DNA of 64,000 bases from Reyranella sp. (GTDB taxonomy: Bacteria; Pseudomonadota; Alphaproteobacteria; Reyranellales; Reyranellaceae): the NCBI RefSeq assembly GCF_004296935.1, contig NZ_SCVH01000075.1:62001-126000 (forward strand), in the 5' to 3' direction. Shown piece by piece: positions 9,897-18,607 of the stretch. Each line of letters starts with the position of its first letter. Position 1 is the first letter of the stretch. The position numbers were made by a program, and so were the translations under genes. Under the pieces are notes generated by a model that saw only the letters and a list, made by a program, of their open reading frames with translations, searched no databases and was not told where the DNA came from.

Positions 9897-10114
9897 TCCC
9901 GCCGTTGATCCCCTTGTGTTCTCTTTGCCCATGCGCCGGAGCTTGATCCAGCGCAAGGCGCCGGGGTCGTCTCAGACCTACTGGAAATTCACGCGTGTTG
10001 GACGTAGGGTTGGCAATACCCGCCGTGCCTTGCCGCGGAGTGGGTGCGGGTGCGTTCGCTCATCGTGCGTCCCGTGTCGAGATTGATCATCTGCATTGAA
10101 GAGGGGGAGCTGTC

Positions 10115-10753
10115 ATGTTCCAAGCCAATCGCCGTTCGACCTTGAAGCTGTTGGGAGGCGCCGCGCTCACGGTGGCGGCTCTGCCCGTCCTGTCGCATTC
10201 GGTCGCTGCGCAGGACGATCTCGTCGTGCCGAACAGCCTGCAGAACTTCAAGCGTGGCACGATCCACAGCATGCATCCGGAGCAGCGCAGCTTCACCATC
10301 ATCTGGGAAGATCTCGGCCGGGTGAAGATGAAGGCCGCCGATCTCGTCACCAACTTCGGGTCGCTCAAGGTCGGCCAGATCGTCGACGTCCACTGGTACG
10401 ACTACATGGACTTCCTGATCGCGCCGAAGACGCCCGCGAGCGTGGCCCGCGCCGCCGAGATGAAGAAGCAGAATGCGCGTCTCGTGGGCATTCCCGGCGC
10501 CCAGGAGCGGATCATCCTGTGGGAAATGGACGGCATGACCACGAAGATCGACAAGGCGACCAATACGATCTTCCTGATCAACGCCTCCGGCGGCGAGCCC
10601 GACAAGCCCTCGCCCGACAGCGGCGAAGTCATCCAGATGCCGCCGGTCGTCACGGCGCAGGGCAAGGCGGCCTTGGCCGCCCTCGGACCGGGCCAGCAGC
10701 TCGTCACCGTGTGGAGCCGGCAGACCGCCATCAAGGTCACGATCATCCGCTAG
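10115..10753 (+). CDS. Exported protein of unknown function with Tat-like signal
   Basis: A 212-residue protein with a twin-arginine-like signal (NRRSTLKLLGGAALTVAALP, cleaved near SVAAQ). The mature part reads like two small beta-domains: KRGTIHSMHPEQRSFTIIWEDLG, then a repeat-like stretch about VGIPGAQERIILWEMDGMTTKID. I do not recognise the family. A GGGGGAG ribosome site lies before the ATG. A perfect intrinsic terminator begins 21 bases after the stop, so this is a single-gene transcription unit. Confidence 0.6.
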   Translation: MFQANRRSTLKLLGGAALTVAALPVLSHSVAAQDDLVVPNSLQNFKRGTIHSMHPEQRSFTIIWEDLGRVKMKAADLVTNFGSLKVGQIVDVHWYDYMDFLIAPKTPASVARAAEMKKQNARLVGIPGAQERIILWEMDGMTTKIDKATNTIFLINASGGEPDKPSPDSGEVIQMPPVVTAQGKAALAALGPGQQLVTVWSRQTAIKVTIIR

Positions 10754-10774
10754 TTGCGGCCGACTTTCGAGACG

Positions 10775-10807
10775 ACTCCGGGGCCGCAGGGCCCCGGAGT
10801 TCGTTTT
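10775..10807 (+). terminator. Intrinsic terminator after the exported protein gene
   Basis: A perfect 11-bp stem (ACTCCGGGGCC pairing with GGCCCCGGAGT) around the loop GCAG is followed by TCGTTTT. It closes the unit at 10115-10753 and isolates it from the Bug receptor that follows. Confidence 0.85.
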
Positions 10808-10867
10808 GACGGGTCTTTTTAGGGGTCGCCCCTCGAGTGGCACGCTGCTTGCCCCTTCTGTCTGCCC

Positions 10868-11893
10868 ATGGTCAGGTTTGACGAAACGGAGGGCCCGACA
10901 GCCGTGCATCATCTCACCAGGCACCATCTCACTAGACGATCCGCCCTCATCGGCGCTTCCCTCCTGCCGCTTGCCGGCGCGGGCCCCTCCCAGGCCCAGA
11001 CGAAATTTCCGGACCGGCCGATCAAGCTGATCATCCCGTGGGCCGCCGGCGGGCCGGCCGATGCCGGCTTTCGCATCCTGGCCGAATCGGTCAGTCAGAA
11101 GCTCGGCCAGCCGGTCGTCGTCGAGAACAAGGGCGGCGCCGCAGGCGTGCTGGGGGCGCTCGCCCTACAGGACGCCAAGCCCGACGGCTACACGATCTGC
11201 CAGATGCACATGAGCATGCTGCGCCAGCCCATGCTCAACCCGGCGCTCAAGTACGATCCGATCAAGGATCTCACCTACATCCTGCAGATCACCGGCTTCG
11301 TCATGGGCGTGGTGGTGCGCACCGAGGCGCCGTGGAAGACGCTGCCCGAGCTCCTGGCCTACGCCAAGGCCAATCCCGGCAAGCTCAACTGGGGGACCTT
11401 GGGCGCGGGCTCGACCCAGCACCTCGCCATGGAGGGGCTCGGCATGGCCCAGGGCCTCAGCTGGACGCATGCGCCCTATCGCGGCACCGCCGACACGATG
11501 CGTGCGCTGCTGGGCGGCGAGATCGACTTCGCCTCGGAATCCTCGGGCTGGGCGCCGATGGTGATGGCGGGCAAGCTGCGGCTGCTCGCGGTCTTCACCG
11601 CCCAGCGCGCCAAGCGCTTCCCCGACGTGCCGACCGTGCGTGAGCTCGGTCTCGGCATTGTCGTCGACAGCCCGGGCGGCCTGGTCGGTCCGCGCGGCAT
11701 GGATCCCGCCGTGGTCAAGATCCTGGCAGATGCCTTCCGCGCCGCCGCGCAGGAGCCCAAGCACCTGGCGTTCCTCGACAACATGGACCAGCCGCTCCTC
11801 CTGCTCGACGGCCCCGCCTATCGCGAGGCGATGGTGAAGGCCCAGGAGCAGGAGCGCGAACTCTTGCGTCGTCTGAAGCTGTTGCCGGCATAG
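10868..11893 (+). CDS. Bug/TctC-family tripartite tricarboxylate transporter receptor
   Basis: A 341-residue periplasmic binding protein of the Bug family. Its markers are FPDRPIKLIIPWAAGGPADAGFR, VVVENKGGAAGVLGA, KPDGYT, YRGTADTMRALLGGEID and RFPDVPTVRELGL. The signal is probably twin-arginine (TRRSALIGASLLPLAG, ending SQAQ). The ATG at 10868 is used here. A GTG at 10904 (VHHLTRHHLTRRS) is a reasonable alternative because it starts close to the signal. No TctA or TctB membrane subunit is adjacent, so this is an orphan receptor, a common arrangement for the family. The ligand would be a small carboxylate. Confidence 0.9.
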   Translation: MVRFDETEGPTAVHHLTRHHLTRRSALIGASLLPLAGAGPSQAQTKFPDRPIKLIIPWAAGGPADAGFRILAESVSQKLGQPVVVENKGGAAGVLGALALQDAKPDGYTICQMHMSMLRQPMLNPALKYDPIKDLTYILQITGFVMGVVVRTEAPWKTLPELLAYAKANPGKLNWGTLGAGSTQHLAMEGLGMAQGLSWTHAPYRGTADTMRALLGGEIDFASESSGWAPMVMAGKLRLLAVFTAQRAKRFPDVPTVRELGLGIVVDSPGGLVGPRGMDPAVVKILADAFRAAAQEPKHLAFLDNMDQPLLLLDGPAYREAMVKAQEQERELLRRLKLLPA

Positions 11894-12411
11894 GTGGGGC
11901 GCGCCGCCGGGCGCCCGGATTCACCGGAAAATCTTCCGGATACCGGGGCAATGCAAAATTGCTGTCGTCTCGATCCTTTTCGCGGCGCGTTTAATTTGCA
12001 GCTTGCAGTGCCGCCGCAACCTTGGTCTGCGATGATCGATGGAGGCGGTACAACCTGTCAGGTAGCCGTTCGATGGGCGGCGGGTCGGTCCGCAGGAGCG
12101 GGTGCGTGGTTCGCGTCCGATGTGAAGCGAACCCTTCGCAGTGAGAGCCTTTTGCATGGGCTTTGCCGACGGCAAAGACAGGGCATGTCGATCGATGCAA
12201 TCGCCCTCTGTTCTTTTTGCTATAAGCAGGATCGCGCGTAGCTTCGTTTCGCTCTGGATGGGAATTTGACCAGTCGTTCGGAACCGGCTCGAGCCGGCCA
12301 AGCGAGGTTGTCGTGAGATCAAGGGCTCCGTGTCGAGCCATGGGACGACTGAAGATTGCAACCCTCGTCACCGCGGGCGGTGCCGGGGCGCCGCCTCGTT
12401 CTGGATGACAG
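11894..12411. other. 518-base intergenic region without a supported gene
   Basis: No reading frame here looks coding. The stretch is less GC-rich than its neighbours (for example 11931-12000 and 12190-12260). It contains small hairpins, the clearest being CTTTGCC/GGCAAAG around a GAC loop near 12164-12180. That area has a loose likeness (GTGAG... CTTTGC... GCAAAG... TGTCGA) to the palindromic repeats found at 18-22 kb, but it is too degenerate to call a copy. It probably holds the promoter of the synthetase gene at 12412; I could not place it. Confidence 0.4.
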
Positions 12412-15009
12412 ATGCCGTTCGTCAGTGAAGTCCTTGCCCGTCATGGCAGGCGCGATCCGAATGCGATCGCGCTGCTGTGCGAGGGAATTGAACCTCTCAC
12501 CTTTGCCGCGCTCGATCGCCATGTCCGGCGGATCGGCGAGCAGCTGCAGGCTGCCGGCATCGGCCCGTCGTCGCGGGTCGGCATTGCCCTGCCGCGCAGT
12601 CCGGAGGCTGCTCTGCTGAGCCTTGCCGTCTGCTGCAACGCGACGATGCTGCCGATCAATCCCAATCTCTCCGCGGCCGATCTCGAGGTGGAGGTGTCGC
12701 GGCTGCGGCCCGATGCCCTGATCGTCGCGGGTGGGACGGAGCTGCCGGCGTGGGTAACCAAGGCCGGGGACGGCTGCGCGCTCTTCCAGGTCTCCGCGCC
12801 GGCCTCCGGGACCGTCTCGTCTTTCGATGACATCGAGCTGCGCCGACTCCGTCCAGCTCGTCGGCCGCGACGCCCCGGGCCGGTGAACGGCGACGCCGTG
12901 GCCGTCATTTTCAGGACCTCCGGCACGACTGGTGTCGCCAAGCGCGTTCCCGTGACCCACGGCAACCTGATCGAGATGGCGGAGAAGATGGAACGATGGC
13001 TCGGCCTGACGCCGGCCGACCGCTCGCTCTGCATCCTGCCGATCTATTACAACGCCGGCTTCAAGGCGACCTTGCTGGCGCCGCTGTTGATCGGCTGCAG
13101 CGTTGTGATGCCGGCCACGACCAATCCGCACGACTTCGATCGATGGGTCGCCGCGTTCCGGCCGACCTGGATCACGGCGGCGCCGGCCTTCCTGACGGCC
13201 GTGCTCGAAAAAGTGCGAACCCTGCCGGCCGGGCAGCTTCGGCATTCCCTGCGCTTCGTGCTGTCGACCGCCTCGTATCTCGCCGAACCGGTGCGCCGCG
13301 AGCTGGAAGACCTGCTCGCCGTGCCGGTCCGGGAATTCTACGGGCTTGCCGAGGCCGGCATGATGACCGCGCCCGCGCTCGCGCCGGGCGACGCGCATCC
13401 CGGGACGGTCGGCCGCGTTCCCGCGGGCGAACTCGCGATCCGCGACGACGGCGGTGCCTTCCTGCCGCCGGGCGAGGTCGGGCAGGTGATGGTGCACGGT
13501 CCCAGCGTGACGCCGGGCTACCTCGACGACATCGACGGCCGGCCAGGCGGCCTCGAGGACGGCTGGCTCGCCACCGGCGATCTCGGCGTCGTCGATGCCG
13601 AAGGCTTCCTCACCATCGCCGGCCGCAGCCGCGAGATCATCAACCGCGGCGGCGAGAAGATATCGCCCTACGACGTGGAAAAGGCGCTGCTGCGCCATCC
13701 GGCGGTGCGCGAGGCCGCGGCCTTTGCCGTGCCCCATCAGCGGCTGGGCGAAATCGTCGCCGCCGCCGTGACCTTGAAGCCGGAGGCGGAGGCGACCTCC
13801 TCGGACCTGCTGGCCTTCCTCCACGACGGGCTCGCGCCCGTCCAGATGCCGAGGCAGGTCGCGGTGGTGCCGGATCTGCCGCGTGGCGCGACGGGCAAGA
13901 TTTCGCGGTCGCAGCTCTCCGCCGCCTGGGCAGAGCGGCCGCGCCGCCTCGCGCCGCCGGTCGAGCCGCTGCAGTTCCTGATCGCCGACCTCTGGCGCAA
14001 GTGGCTGCAGCGCGACGACATCGGCATCGACGACGACTTCTTCGAGATCGGTGGCGATTCCCTGCTAGCGACCGAGATGATGCTCGAGCTCGATGCCGTC
14101 ACCGGCCGGCCCGTCTCCTTCGCCGACCTCGATGCCGGCTTCACCATCCGCCGCCTCGCCCAGGCGCTGGTCCGCGGCGTCAGGGCCGAGGGCCGGCTGG
14201 TCGACCGGATCCGCGAGGGCAGGGGAACGCCTTTGTTCCTCTTCCACGGCGACTTCGACGGTCTCGGCCTCTATGCGCCGCAGCTGGCCGAGCGGCTGGG
14301 CAGCGACGCGCCGGTCTTCGTCGTCCATTCCAACCTCGACCGGGCGGCAGGCGTGTCGACGATCGAGCAGATGGCGCGCGCCTGCCTGCCGCACCTGCTG
14401 GAGGCATGGCCGGAGGGTCCCTTTTGCCTGGCCGGCTTCTGCCATGGCGGCCTCACCGCCTGGGCGGTGGCCCACGAGCTGCAGGCCAGCGGCCGCGAGG
14501 TGAAAAGCGTGACCCTGATCGACAGCTTCTCCCTCAATGCCCGGCCCCCGGTGCGCGCGGTCCACGGCGCGTTGATGGCGGTGCGCCGGATCGTGCCCGG
14601 GGCGGCGGGCGAGTGGCTGTGGGCGGGCGGCATGCCGCTGACATGGGTGCTGGCGCGCCGCGTCCTGAACAGCGACGGCGCCATCCTGCGGCGGGTGATG
14701 CGCCGGATCGGCAACCGGCACTTCACCGTCCACGGACCGGGATCGGTGTCCACCCTGCGCACCCTCTATTTCGATGCCATGTCGAAGTACCTGCCGCCGC
14801 GGATCGATGCCCGCGTGCAGTGTCTCCTCAGCGAGGAAATGGCCGACCGGGCGGAGTTCTCGCCCGACGCGTGGCGGCCGCTGGCCCGCAGCCTCCATCA
14901 CGACGGCATCAGGGGCGATCACGCGACCTGCATCACGCGGCATGTCGGCGACCTGGCAGCGAAGCTCGGCGCCTGGCATCGCCACATCAATGAGCCGCCC
15001 GGGCGGTGA
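12412..15009 (+). CDS. Mini-NRPS: adenylation - carrier protein - thioesterase
   Basis: An 865-residue three-domain protein. Residues about 1-505 are an ANL adenylation domain: P-loop FRTSGTTGVAKRVPVTHG, YGLAEAGMMT, TGDLG, GRSREIINRGGEK, and catalytic Lys496 in ATGKIS. Residues about 520-590 are a peptidyl/acyl carrier domain with the phosphopantetheine serine Ser550 in FFEIGGDSLL. Residues about 600-865 are a type I thioesterase. It would activate one carboxylic or amino acid, hold it on its own carrier arm and release it. The nucleophile elbow reads G-F-C-H-G, so Cys677 replaces the usual serine. A candidate catalytic histidine is in GDHATC. No condensation domain or other biosynthetic gene is adjacent. 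The product is unknown. Confidence 0.88.
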   Translation: MPFVSEVLARHGRRDPNAIALLCEGIEPLTFAALDRHVRRIGEQLQAAGIGPSSRVGIALPRSPEAALLSLAVCCNATMLPINPNLSAADLEVEVSRLRPDALIVAGGTELPAWVTKAGDGCALFQVSAPASGTVSSFDDIELRRLRPARRPRRPGPVNGDAVAVIFRTSGTTGVAKRVPVTHGNLIEMAEKMERWLGLTPADRSLCILPIYYNAGFKATLLAPLLIGCSVVMPATTNPHDFDRWVAAFRPTWITAAPAFLTAVLEKVRTLPAGQLRHSLRFVLSTASYLAEPVRRELEDLLAVPVREFYGLAEAGMMTAPALAPGDAHPGTVGRVPAGELAIRDDGGAFLPPGEVGQVMVHGPSVTPGYLDDIDGRPGGLEDGWLATGDLGVVDAEGFLTIAGRSREIINRGGEKISPYDVEKALLRHPAVREAAAFAVPHQRLGEIVAAAVTLKPEAEATSSDLLAFLHDGLAPVQMPRQVAVVPDLPRGATGKISRSQLSAAWAERPRRLAPPVEPLQFLIADLWRKWLQRDDIGIDDDFFEIGGDSLLATEMMLELDAVTGRPVSFADLDAGFTIRRLAQALVRGVRAEGRLVDRIREGRGTPLFLFHGDFDGLGLYAPQLAERLGSDAPVFVVHSNLDRAAGVSTIEQMARACLPHLLEAWPEGPFCLAGFCHGGLTAWAVAHELQASGREVKSVTLIDSFSLNARPPVRAVHGALMAVRRIVPGAAGEWLWAGGMPLTWVLARRVLNSDGAILRRVMRRIGNRHFTVHGPGSVSTLRTLYFDAMSKYLPPRIDARVQCLLSEEMADRAEFSPDAWRPLARSLHHDGIRGDHATCITRHVGDLAAKLGAWHRHINEPPGR

Positions 15010-15015
15010 GCCCCC

Positions 15016-15058
15016 GGCCGCCGCGCCCCCCGCCGCCGCGCCCCGCCGCCGCCGCGCC
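15016..15058. repeat. GC-only tandem repeat (GCCGCCGCGCCCC-like)
   Basis: About three imperfect copies of a CCGCCGCGCCCC-type unit fill the gap between the synthetase stop and the amidotransferase start. There is no sign that it is coding. Confidence 0.6.
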
Positions 15059-15075
15059 ATGCTACCGTCTCCGCC

Positions 15076-15897
15076 ATGTGCGAGCTCTTCTGCCTCTCCA
15101 GCCGTCGTCCGACCCGCGCCAGCTTTTCACTGAAACGCTTTGCCGCCCACGGCGCGCCGGACGGCCGCAACGTCGACGGCTGGGGCGTGGCCTTCCACGA
15201 AGGCCGCGACATCCGCCTCTACAAGGAGCCGGAGCCGGCGGGCGACAGCCCGTGGGTCGCCTTCATCGAAGAGCGCGCGCTCGCGACGCGGCTGCTGATC
15301 TCGCACATCCGCCGCGCCACCATGGGCGCCAACAGCCACGCCAACACCCAGCCCTTCGCCCGCGAGCTGGGCGGGCGCATGCACCTCTTCGCGCACAATG
15401 GCGGCTTCGACGGGATCGCGGCCAGGTTCGATGCCGCGACGCATCGCTTCCATCCCCTCGGCGAGACCGATTCGGAGATGGCCTTCTGCCTGCTGCTGGA
15501 GCGCCTCGCCCCGCTATGGAAAGGCGCCGCCGCTCCGCCGCTCGCGGCGCGGCTGGCCGCCGTGACGGAATTCGCGGCCGGGATGCGTCCTCTGGGGATC
15601 GCCAACTTTCTCTACAGCGACGGCGAATTCATCTTCGGTCACGGCCATCGCCGGACGCAGGCCGACGGCATCGTGGCGCCGCCGGGTCTGTGGTTCCGCC
15701 ACCGCCATCGCGGCCACACGGCAGATGCGCCGGCGGAATCCGGTGTCACGATTCATTCGGCGGACCATCACGAGGCCCATCACGAGGCCCAGGAAATGGC
15801 GCTGCTGGCCAGCGTCCCCGTGACCGCGGGACACTGGCGGCCACTCGCCGAAGGCGAGATCGTGGTCGTGGCCGCCGGCGAGCTCGTGCCCTCTTAG
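15076..15897 (+). CDS. Class II glutamine amidotransferase (YafJ/EgtC-like)
   Basis: A 273-residue Ntn-type glutaminase. The catalytic cysteine is residue 2 (MCELFCLSS), exposed after Met removal. The usual class II markers follow: DGRNVDGWGVAFHE, LLISHIRRATMG with the glutamine-binding arginine, NTQPFARELGG and FAHNGGF. It is a stand-alone domain of normal length for the YafJ group; in the EgtC subgroup the enzyme hydrolyses a gamma-glutamyl bond in ergothioneine synthesis. No egtB or egtD is nearby, so the substrate is open. Its TAG stop overlaps the stop of the opposing SDR gene by four bases (TTAG). Confidence 0.85.
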   Translation: MCELFCLSSRRPTRASFSLKRFAAHGAPDGRNVDGWGVAFHEGRDIRLYKEPEPAGDSPWVAFIEERALATRLLISHIRRATMGANSHANTQPFARELGGRMHLFAHNGGFDGIAARFDAATHRFHPLGETDSEMAFCLLLERLAPLWKGAAAPPLAARLAAVTEFAAGMRPLGIANFLYSDGEFIFGHGHRRTQADGIVAPPGLWFRHRHRGHTADAPAESGVTIHSADHHEAHHEAQEMALLASVPVTAGHWRPLAEGEIVVVAAGELVPS

Positions 15898-16640
15898 AGT
15901 CCCTGCGCGCCCGCCACGGCGATGGCCTGGCCGGTCACCCACGAGGCGAGCGGCGAGGCGAGGAACAGCGCCACATTGGCAACCTCCTCGGGCAGGCCCA
16001 TGCGGCCGAACGGGATCGAGGCCAGCGTGCCGTTGTAGAGCGCGGGATTGTCGGTCTTGCGCCGGTCCCACACGCCGCCGGGAAACTCGATCGAGCCCGG
16101 CGCGATGCAGTTCACCCGGATGCGGTCCTTGGCGTACATCGCCGCCTGCGTGACGGTGTAGTGGATCACCGCCGCCTTGATGGCGCCGTAGGGCGGCTGG
16201 CGCGCCGCGGGATGCAGCGCGGAGATCGAGGAGATGTTGACGACGCTGCCCTGGCTTTGCCTGAGCGCCGGCAGGGCTTCCTGCGTCGCATGTACGATGG
16301 AGAGCATGTCGACCGCGAGGCTGCTGGTCCAACCCTTGTCGTCGTCCGTCGAGCCGAAGGCCGAGGCGTTGTTGACGAGCAGGTCGCACCCGCCCAGCGC
16401 CGCCACGGCGTCGCGTACGTAGCCGCGCACGGCATCTCCTTTGGAGAGATCGGCGCTGGCGGCATGGGCCTTGTGGCCGAGCCGGGCGATTTCGCCCCGC
16501 GTCTCCTCGAGCGACTTGGGCTCGCGGGCGCAGATCGAGACGTCGCCGCCGCAGGCCGCGAAGCCCAGCGCAATGGCGCGGCCGATGCCCTTGGAGCCGC
16601 CGCACACGATGGCCTTCTTGCCCGCGAAATCGATTTTCAT
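15894..16640 (-). CDS. Short-chain dehydrogenase/reductase (SDR)
   Basis: A 248-residue classical SDR oxidoreductase. It has the cofactor loop CGGSKGIGRAIAL (first Gly of TGxxxGxG displaced), the NNAS structural motif, the catalytic serine around NISSISALH and the YxxxK pair in PPYGAIKAA. The PG motif after strand 6 (NCIAPGSIEFPGG) is also present. CAREPKSLEE after strand 2 suggests an NADP(H)-preferring arginine. The ATG at 16640 starts the fold directly. Longer minus-strand readings upstream are antisense to the next gene. Substrate unknown. Confidence 0.9.
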   Translation of the reverse strand: MKIDFAGKKAIVCGGSKGIGRAIALGFAACGGDVSICAREPKSLEETRGEIARLGHKAHAASADLSKGDAVRGYVRDAVAALGGCDLLVNNASAFGSTDDDKGWTSSLAVDMLSIVHATQEALPALRQSQGSVVNISSISALHPAARQPPYGAIKAAVIHYTVTQAAMYAKDRIRVNCIAPGSIEFPGGVWDRRKTDNPALYNGTLASIPFGRMGLPEEVANVALFLASPLASWVTGQAIAVAGAQGL

Positions 16641-16713
16641 CACCACGTCTCCCTCTCGTCTTGGAACGGCCGCCACCGTGGCCGCCACCGCGCTTTTAGG
16701 CAAGCCGGGGCCT

Positions 16714-16748
16714 GGAACGGGATCGGGGGGAACGGGATCGGGGGAACC
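16714..16748. repeat. Tandem duplication of GGAACGGGATCGGGG
   Basis: Two exact copies of the 15-base unit stand head to tail (16714-16728, 16729-16743), followed by the first bases of a third. They lie in the divergent promoter region between the SDR gene and the glycine-zipper lipoprotein, so they could affect promoter spacing. No function is shown by the sequence. Confidence 0.75.
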
Positions 16749-16817
16749 AACATGCGGCCCGCGCGTTCCTCCCATGCCCCCAAATCGGCGCGGCTTGCAC
16801 CAGAAAGAGAACATACG

Positions 16818-17357
16818 ATGTCTGCAAACAAGCGACTTGTGAGCCTGATCGTGTCGGCCGCCCTCGCGGCCAGTCTCGTGGCGGGCCTGGGCGCCTGCAC
16901 CCAGACTGGCGGTGCGACGCAGCCGGGCTATGTCAACACGTCGGCCTCCGGCAGCTACAACGGCGCCTATGGCGGCGAGCAGGGCCGCGTGATGTCGATT
17001 CGCGAAGTCCCGTTGCGCAGCAGCTCGGGCATGAACGACGGCACGCTGGTCGGCGGCGGCCTGGGAGCGGCGGGCGGTGCGGCGATCGGTGCGGCCACGA
17101 CCAACTCGGTCGGCGGCGCGGTGGTCGGCGGCCTGCTGGGCGCCGTGGGCGGCGCCATCGCCGGCAACATCGTCGGCCGCAACGGATCGAGCCAGCGCGG
17201 CATCGAGGTCACGGTGCAGAAGGACGACGGCCAGACCGTCACCATCGCCCAGGCCGACAATGGCGACGTGCAGATGGGCGACCGCGTCAGAATCGTCCAG
17301 GACCGCAACGGCGTGGCCGTGGCGGTACGCGACCAGGGCTATCGCCGCGATCTGTAG
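16818..17357 (+). CDS. Glycine-zipper 2TM-type outer-membrane lipoprotein
   Basis: A 179-residue lipoprotein of the SlyB/17-kDa antigen kind. The signal (LVSLIVSAALAASLVAGLGAC) ends in a lipobox at Cys27. A glycine-zipper region follows about 75-120 (GTLVGGGLGAAGGAAIGAA, GGAVVGGLLGAVGGAIAGNIVG), then a C-terminal beta domain (EVTVQKDDGQTVTIAQ, VGDRVRIVQ-like). Proteins of this type sit in the outer membrane and affect envelope stability. The ATG at 16818 is the first to give a proper signal sequence. Confidence 0.82.
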   Translation: MSANKRLVSLIVSAALAASLVAGLGACTQTGGATQPGYVNTSASGSYNGAYGGEQGRVMSIREVPLRSSSGMNDGTLVGGGLGAAGGAAIGAATTNSVGGAVVGGLLGAVGGAIAGNIVGRNGSSQRGIEVTVQKDDGQTVTIAQADNGDVQMGDRVRIVQDRNGVAVAVRDQGYRRDL

Positions 17358-17572
17358 AAATCGGACCTGAAGCGAACCCTGAAACGAACAACAGGCGCCC
17401 ACGGGCGCCCGTCGCGTCGTGCCGGCAGGTCTTCGATCCACTAGAGGTCGGCTGCCTTCTTGCGGGAGTCCTTGACCTTGCCGAGGGCCTGGTTGGCGGG
17501 CCCGAACCACAAAATGAACACAGGCCCGCGTTACGCGGAACTTCCTGCCCCGCCGCACAGGAGGAAAGCCGC

Positions 17573-18115
17573 ATGAAGTCCGCTGCGTTTCCCACGGCCC
17601 TGTTCCTCGCCCTGGGCCTGGTCCTCGCCGGCTGTGCCCAGCTCGGGCTGCCGACCTTCGGGCTTCAGGGCGCCGCCCTCTCCACGCCCATCGCCCCGTC
17701 CGAGGTCGAATGGGCGCGCAAGAGCGGTGCCAATACCGTCGCCGGCACCGCGACCCTGAAGGCCGGCAGCAGCACCCACACCTGCGCCGGCCAGTCGGCC
17801 AACCTGATCCCCGACACCGCCTATGCGCGGGCGCGCATGACGGCGATCTTCGGCAACGACACCAGGGGCACGCGCGCCGCCAGCCTCGGCCCGGTGAAGT
17901 TCGGGCAGGACGATCCGCTCTATGTCTCGACGCTCCGCACCACGCGCTGCGACGCCTCCGGCAGCTTCGCCTTCCCGCGCGTGCCCGACGGCATCTGGTA
18001 CGTCACCTCGAGCGTCAAGTGGGGCGACTCACAGGGCGCAGCGGCCGGAGGCGGCTCGATGATGCAGCGCCTCGACGTGCGCGGCGGCCGGCTGGTGAAG
18101 GTGACGCTGCCCTGA
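17573..18115 (+). CDS. Putative lipoprotein with carboxypeptidase-regulatory-like fold
   Basis: A 180-residue protein with a lipoprotein signal (FLALGLVLAGC, Cys21) and a strong ribosome site (AGGAGG) before the ATG. The mature chain (VAGTATLKAGSSTHTCAGQS ... TTRCDASGSFAFPRVPDGIW) resembles the Ig-like carboxypeptidase regulatory domain, where an ASGSFAFPRVPDGxW strand-turn is typical. Two cysteines could pair. Role unknown; probably a surface or periplasmic lipoprotein. The 215 bases before it hold no convincing gene. A palindromic repeat starts two bases after its stop. Confidence 0.65.
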   Translation: MKSAAFPTALFLALGLVLAGCAQLGLPTFGLQGAALSTPIAPSEVEWARKSGANTVAGTATLKAGSSTHTCAGQSANLIPDTAYARARMTAIFGNDTRGTRAASLGPVKFGQDDPLYVSTLRTTRCDASGSFAFPRVPDGIWYVTSSVKWGDSQGAAAGGGSMMQRLDVRGGRLVKVTLP

Positions 18116-18116
18116 C

Positions 18117-18205
18117 GGCCGAGCCGCAGGCTCGGCCAGTGAGCGACAAGCCGCGGCTTGGTTACAAGCCGCCAAGCGCAGCAATGTCTGAGAGCGACTG
18201 CGAGA
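18117..18205 (+). repeat. Modular palindromic repeat, copy A (long type)
   Basis: First hairpin 18117-18137: GGCCGAGCC pairs with GGCTCGGCC. Then the linker AGTGAGCGACA, a second hairpin 18153-18172 (GCGGCTTG, loop GTTA, CAAGCCGC), and the shared right end GCAATGTCTGAGAGCG. It lies directly behind the lipoprotein gene. Confidence 0.8.
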
Positions 18206-18222
18206 TGCTGCCCTGAGCCGGT

Positions 18223-18546
18223 TCACGACGGTTTGCGCTCACGCGTCGCCAGGACATGGACCAGCTTCGCCAGCCTCTGGCGCAGGCTGGGGATCTCGGC
18301 GATCGGCAGCGGCGCCACCGCGGGATCGTCCACTGAGCGGATGCGGATCAACAGGTCGGTGGAATGGTCGTGCACCTCCCTGAACACCTCCCGGATCACG
18401 GGACTCGCGTGCTCGGGATGGAACGAGGCGTCCCACTCCAGGGCGTTCAGCAGCTCCTGCCGGATCGCGTAGTCGTGCGGATGGCCCTGGGCGCGCAGGC
18501 ATGCCTGGTCGAGCGCCTCGGCCTTCCTGTGAAGTCTGCTGAGCAT
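18223..18546 (-). CDS. Small helical protein of unknown function
   Basis: A 107-residue soluble, mostly helical protein (HRKAEALDQACLRAQGHPHD ... SLRQRLAKLVHVLATRER). I do not recognise the family. GGGGAGG precedes the ATG at 18546. The reading frame has the third-position GC bias of neighbouring genes. It lies upstream of nothing obvious on the minus strand and follows RidA by about 60 bases in the same direction, so the two may be co-transcribed. Confidence 0.6.
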   Translation of the reverse strand: MLSRLHRKAEALDQACLRAQGHPHDYAIRQELLNALEWDASFHPEHASPVIREVFREVHDHSTDLLIRIRSVDDPAVAPLPIAEIPSLRQRLAKLVHVLATRERKPS

Positions 18547-18607
18547 GGGCCCCTCCCCGAACCCATCTTCTCACGGTTTCAGGGCAGGAGGCGACAGTTG
18601 GTTCGCC

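Noticed and set aside
17441..17521. A 26-residue minus-strand frame ending LGKVKDSRKKAADL
   Set aside because: It starts with GTG, has no ribosome site and is too short to support. It may be the tail of a lost gene.
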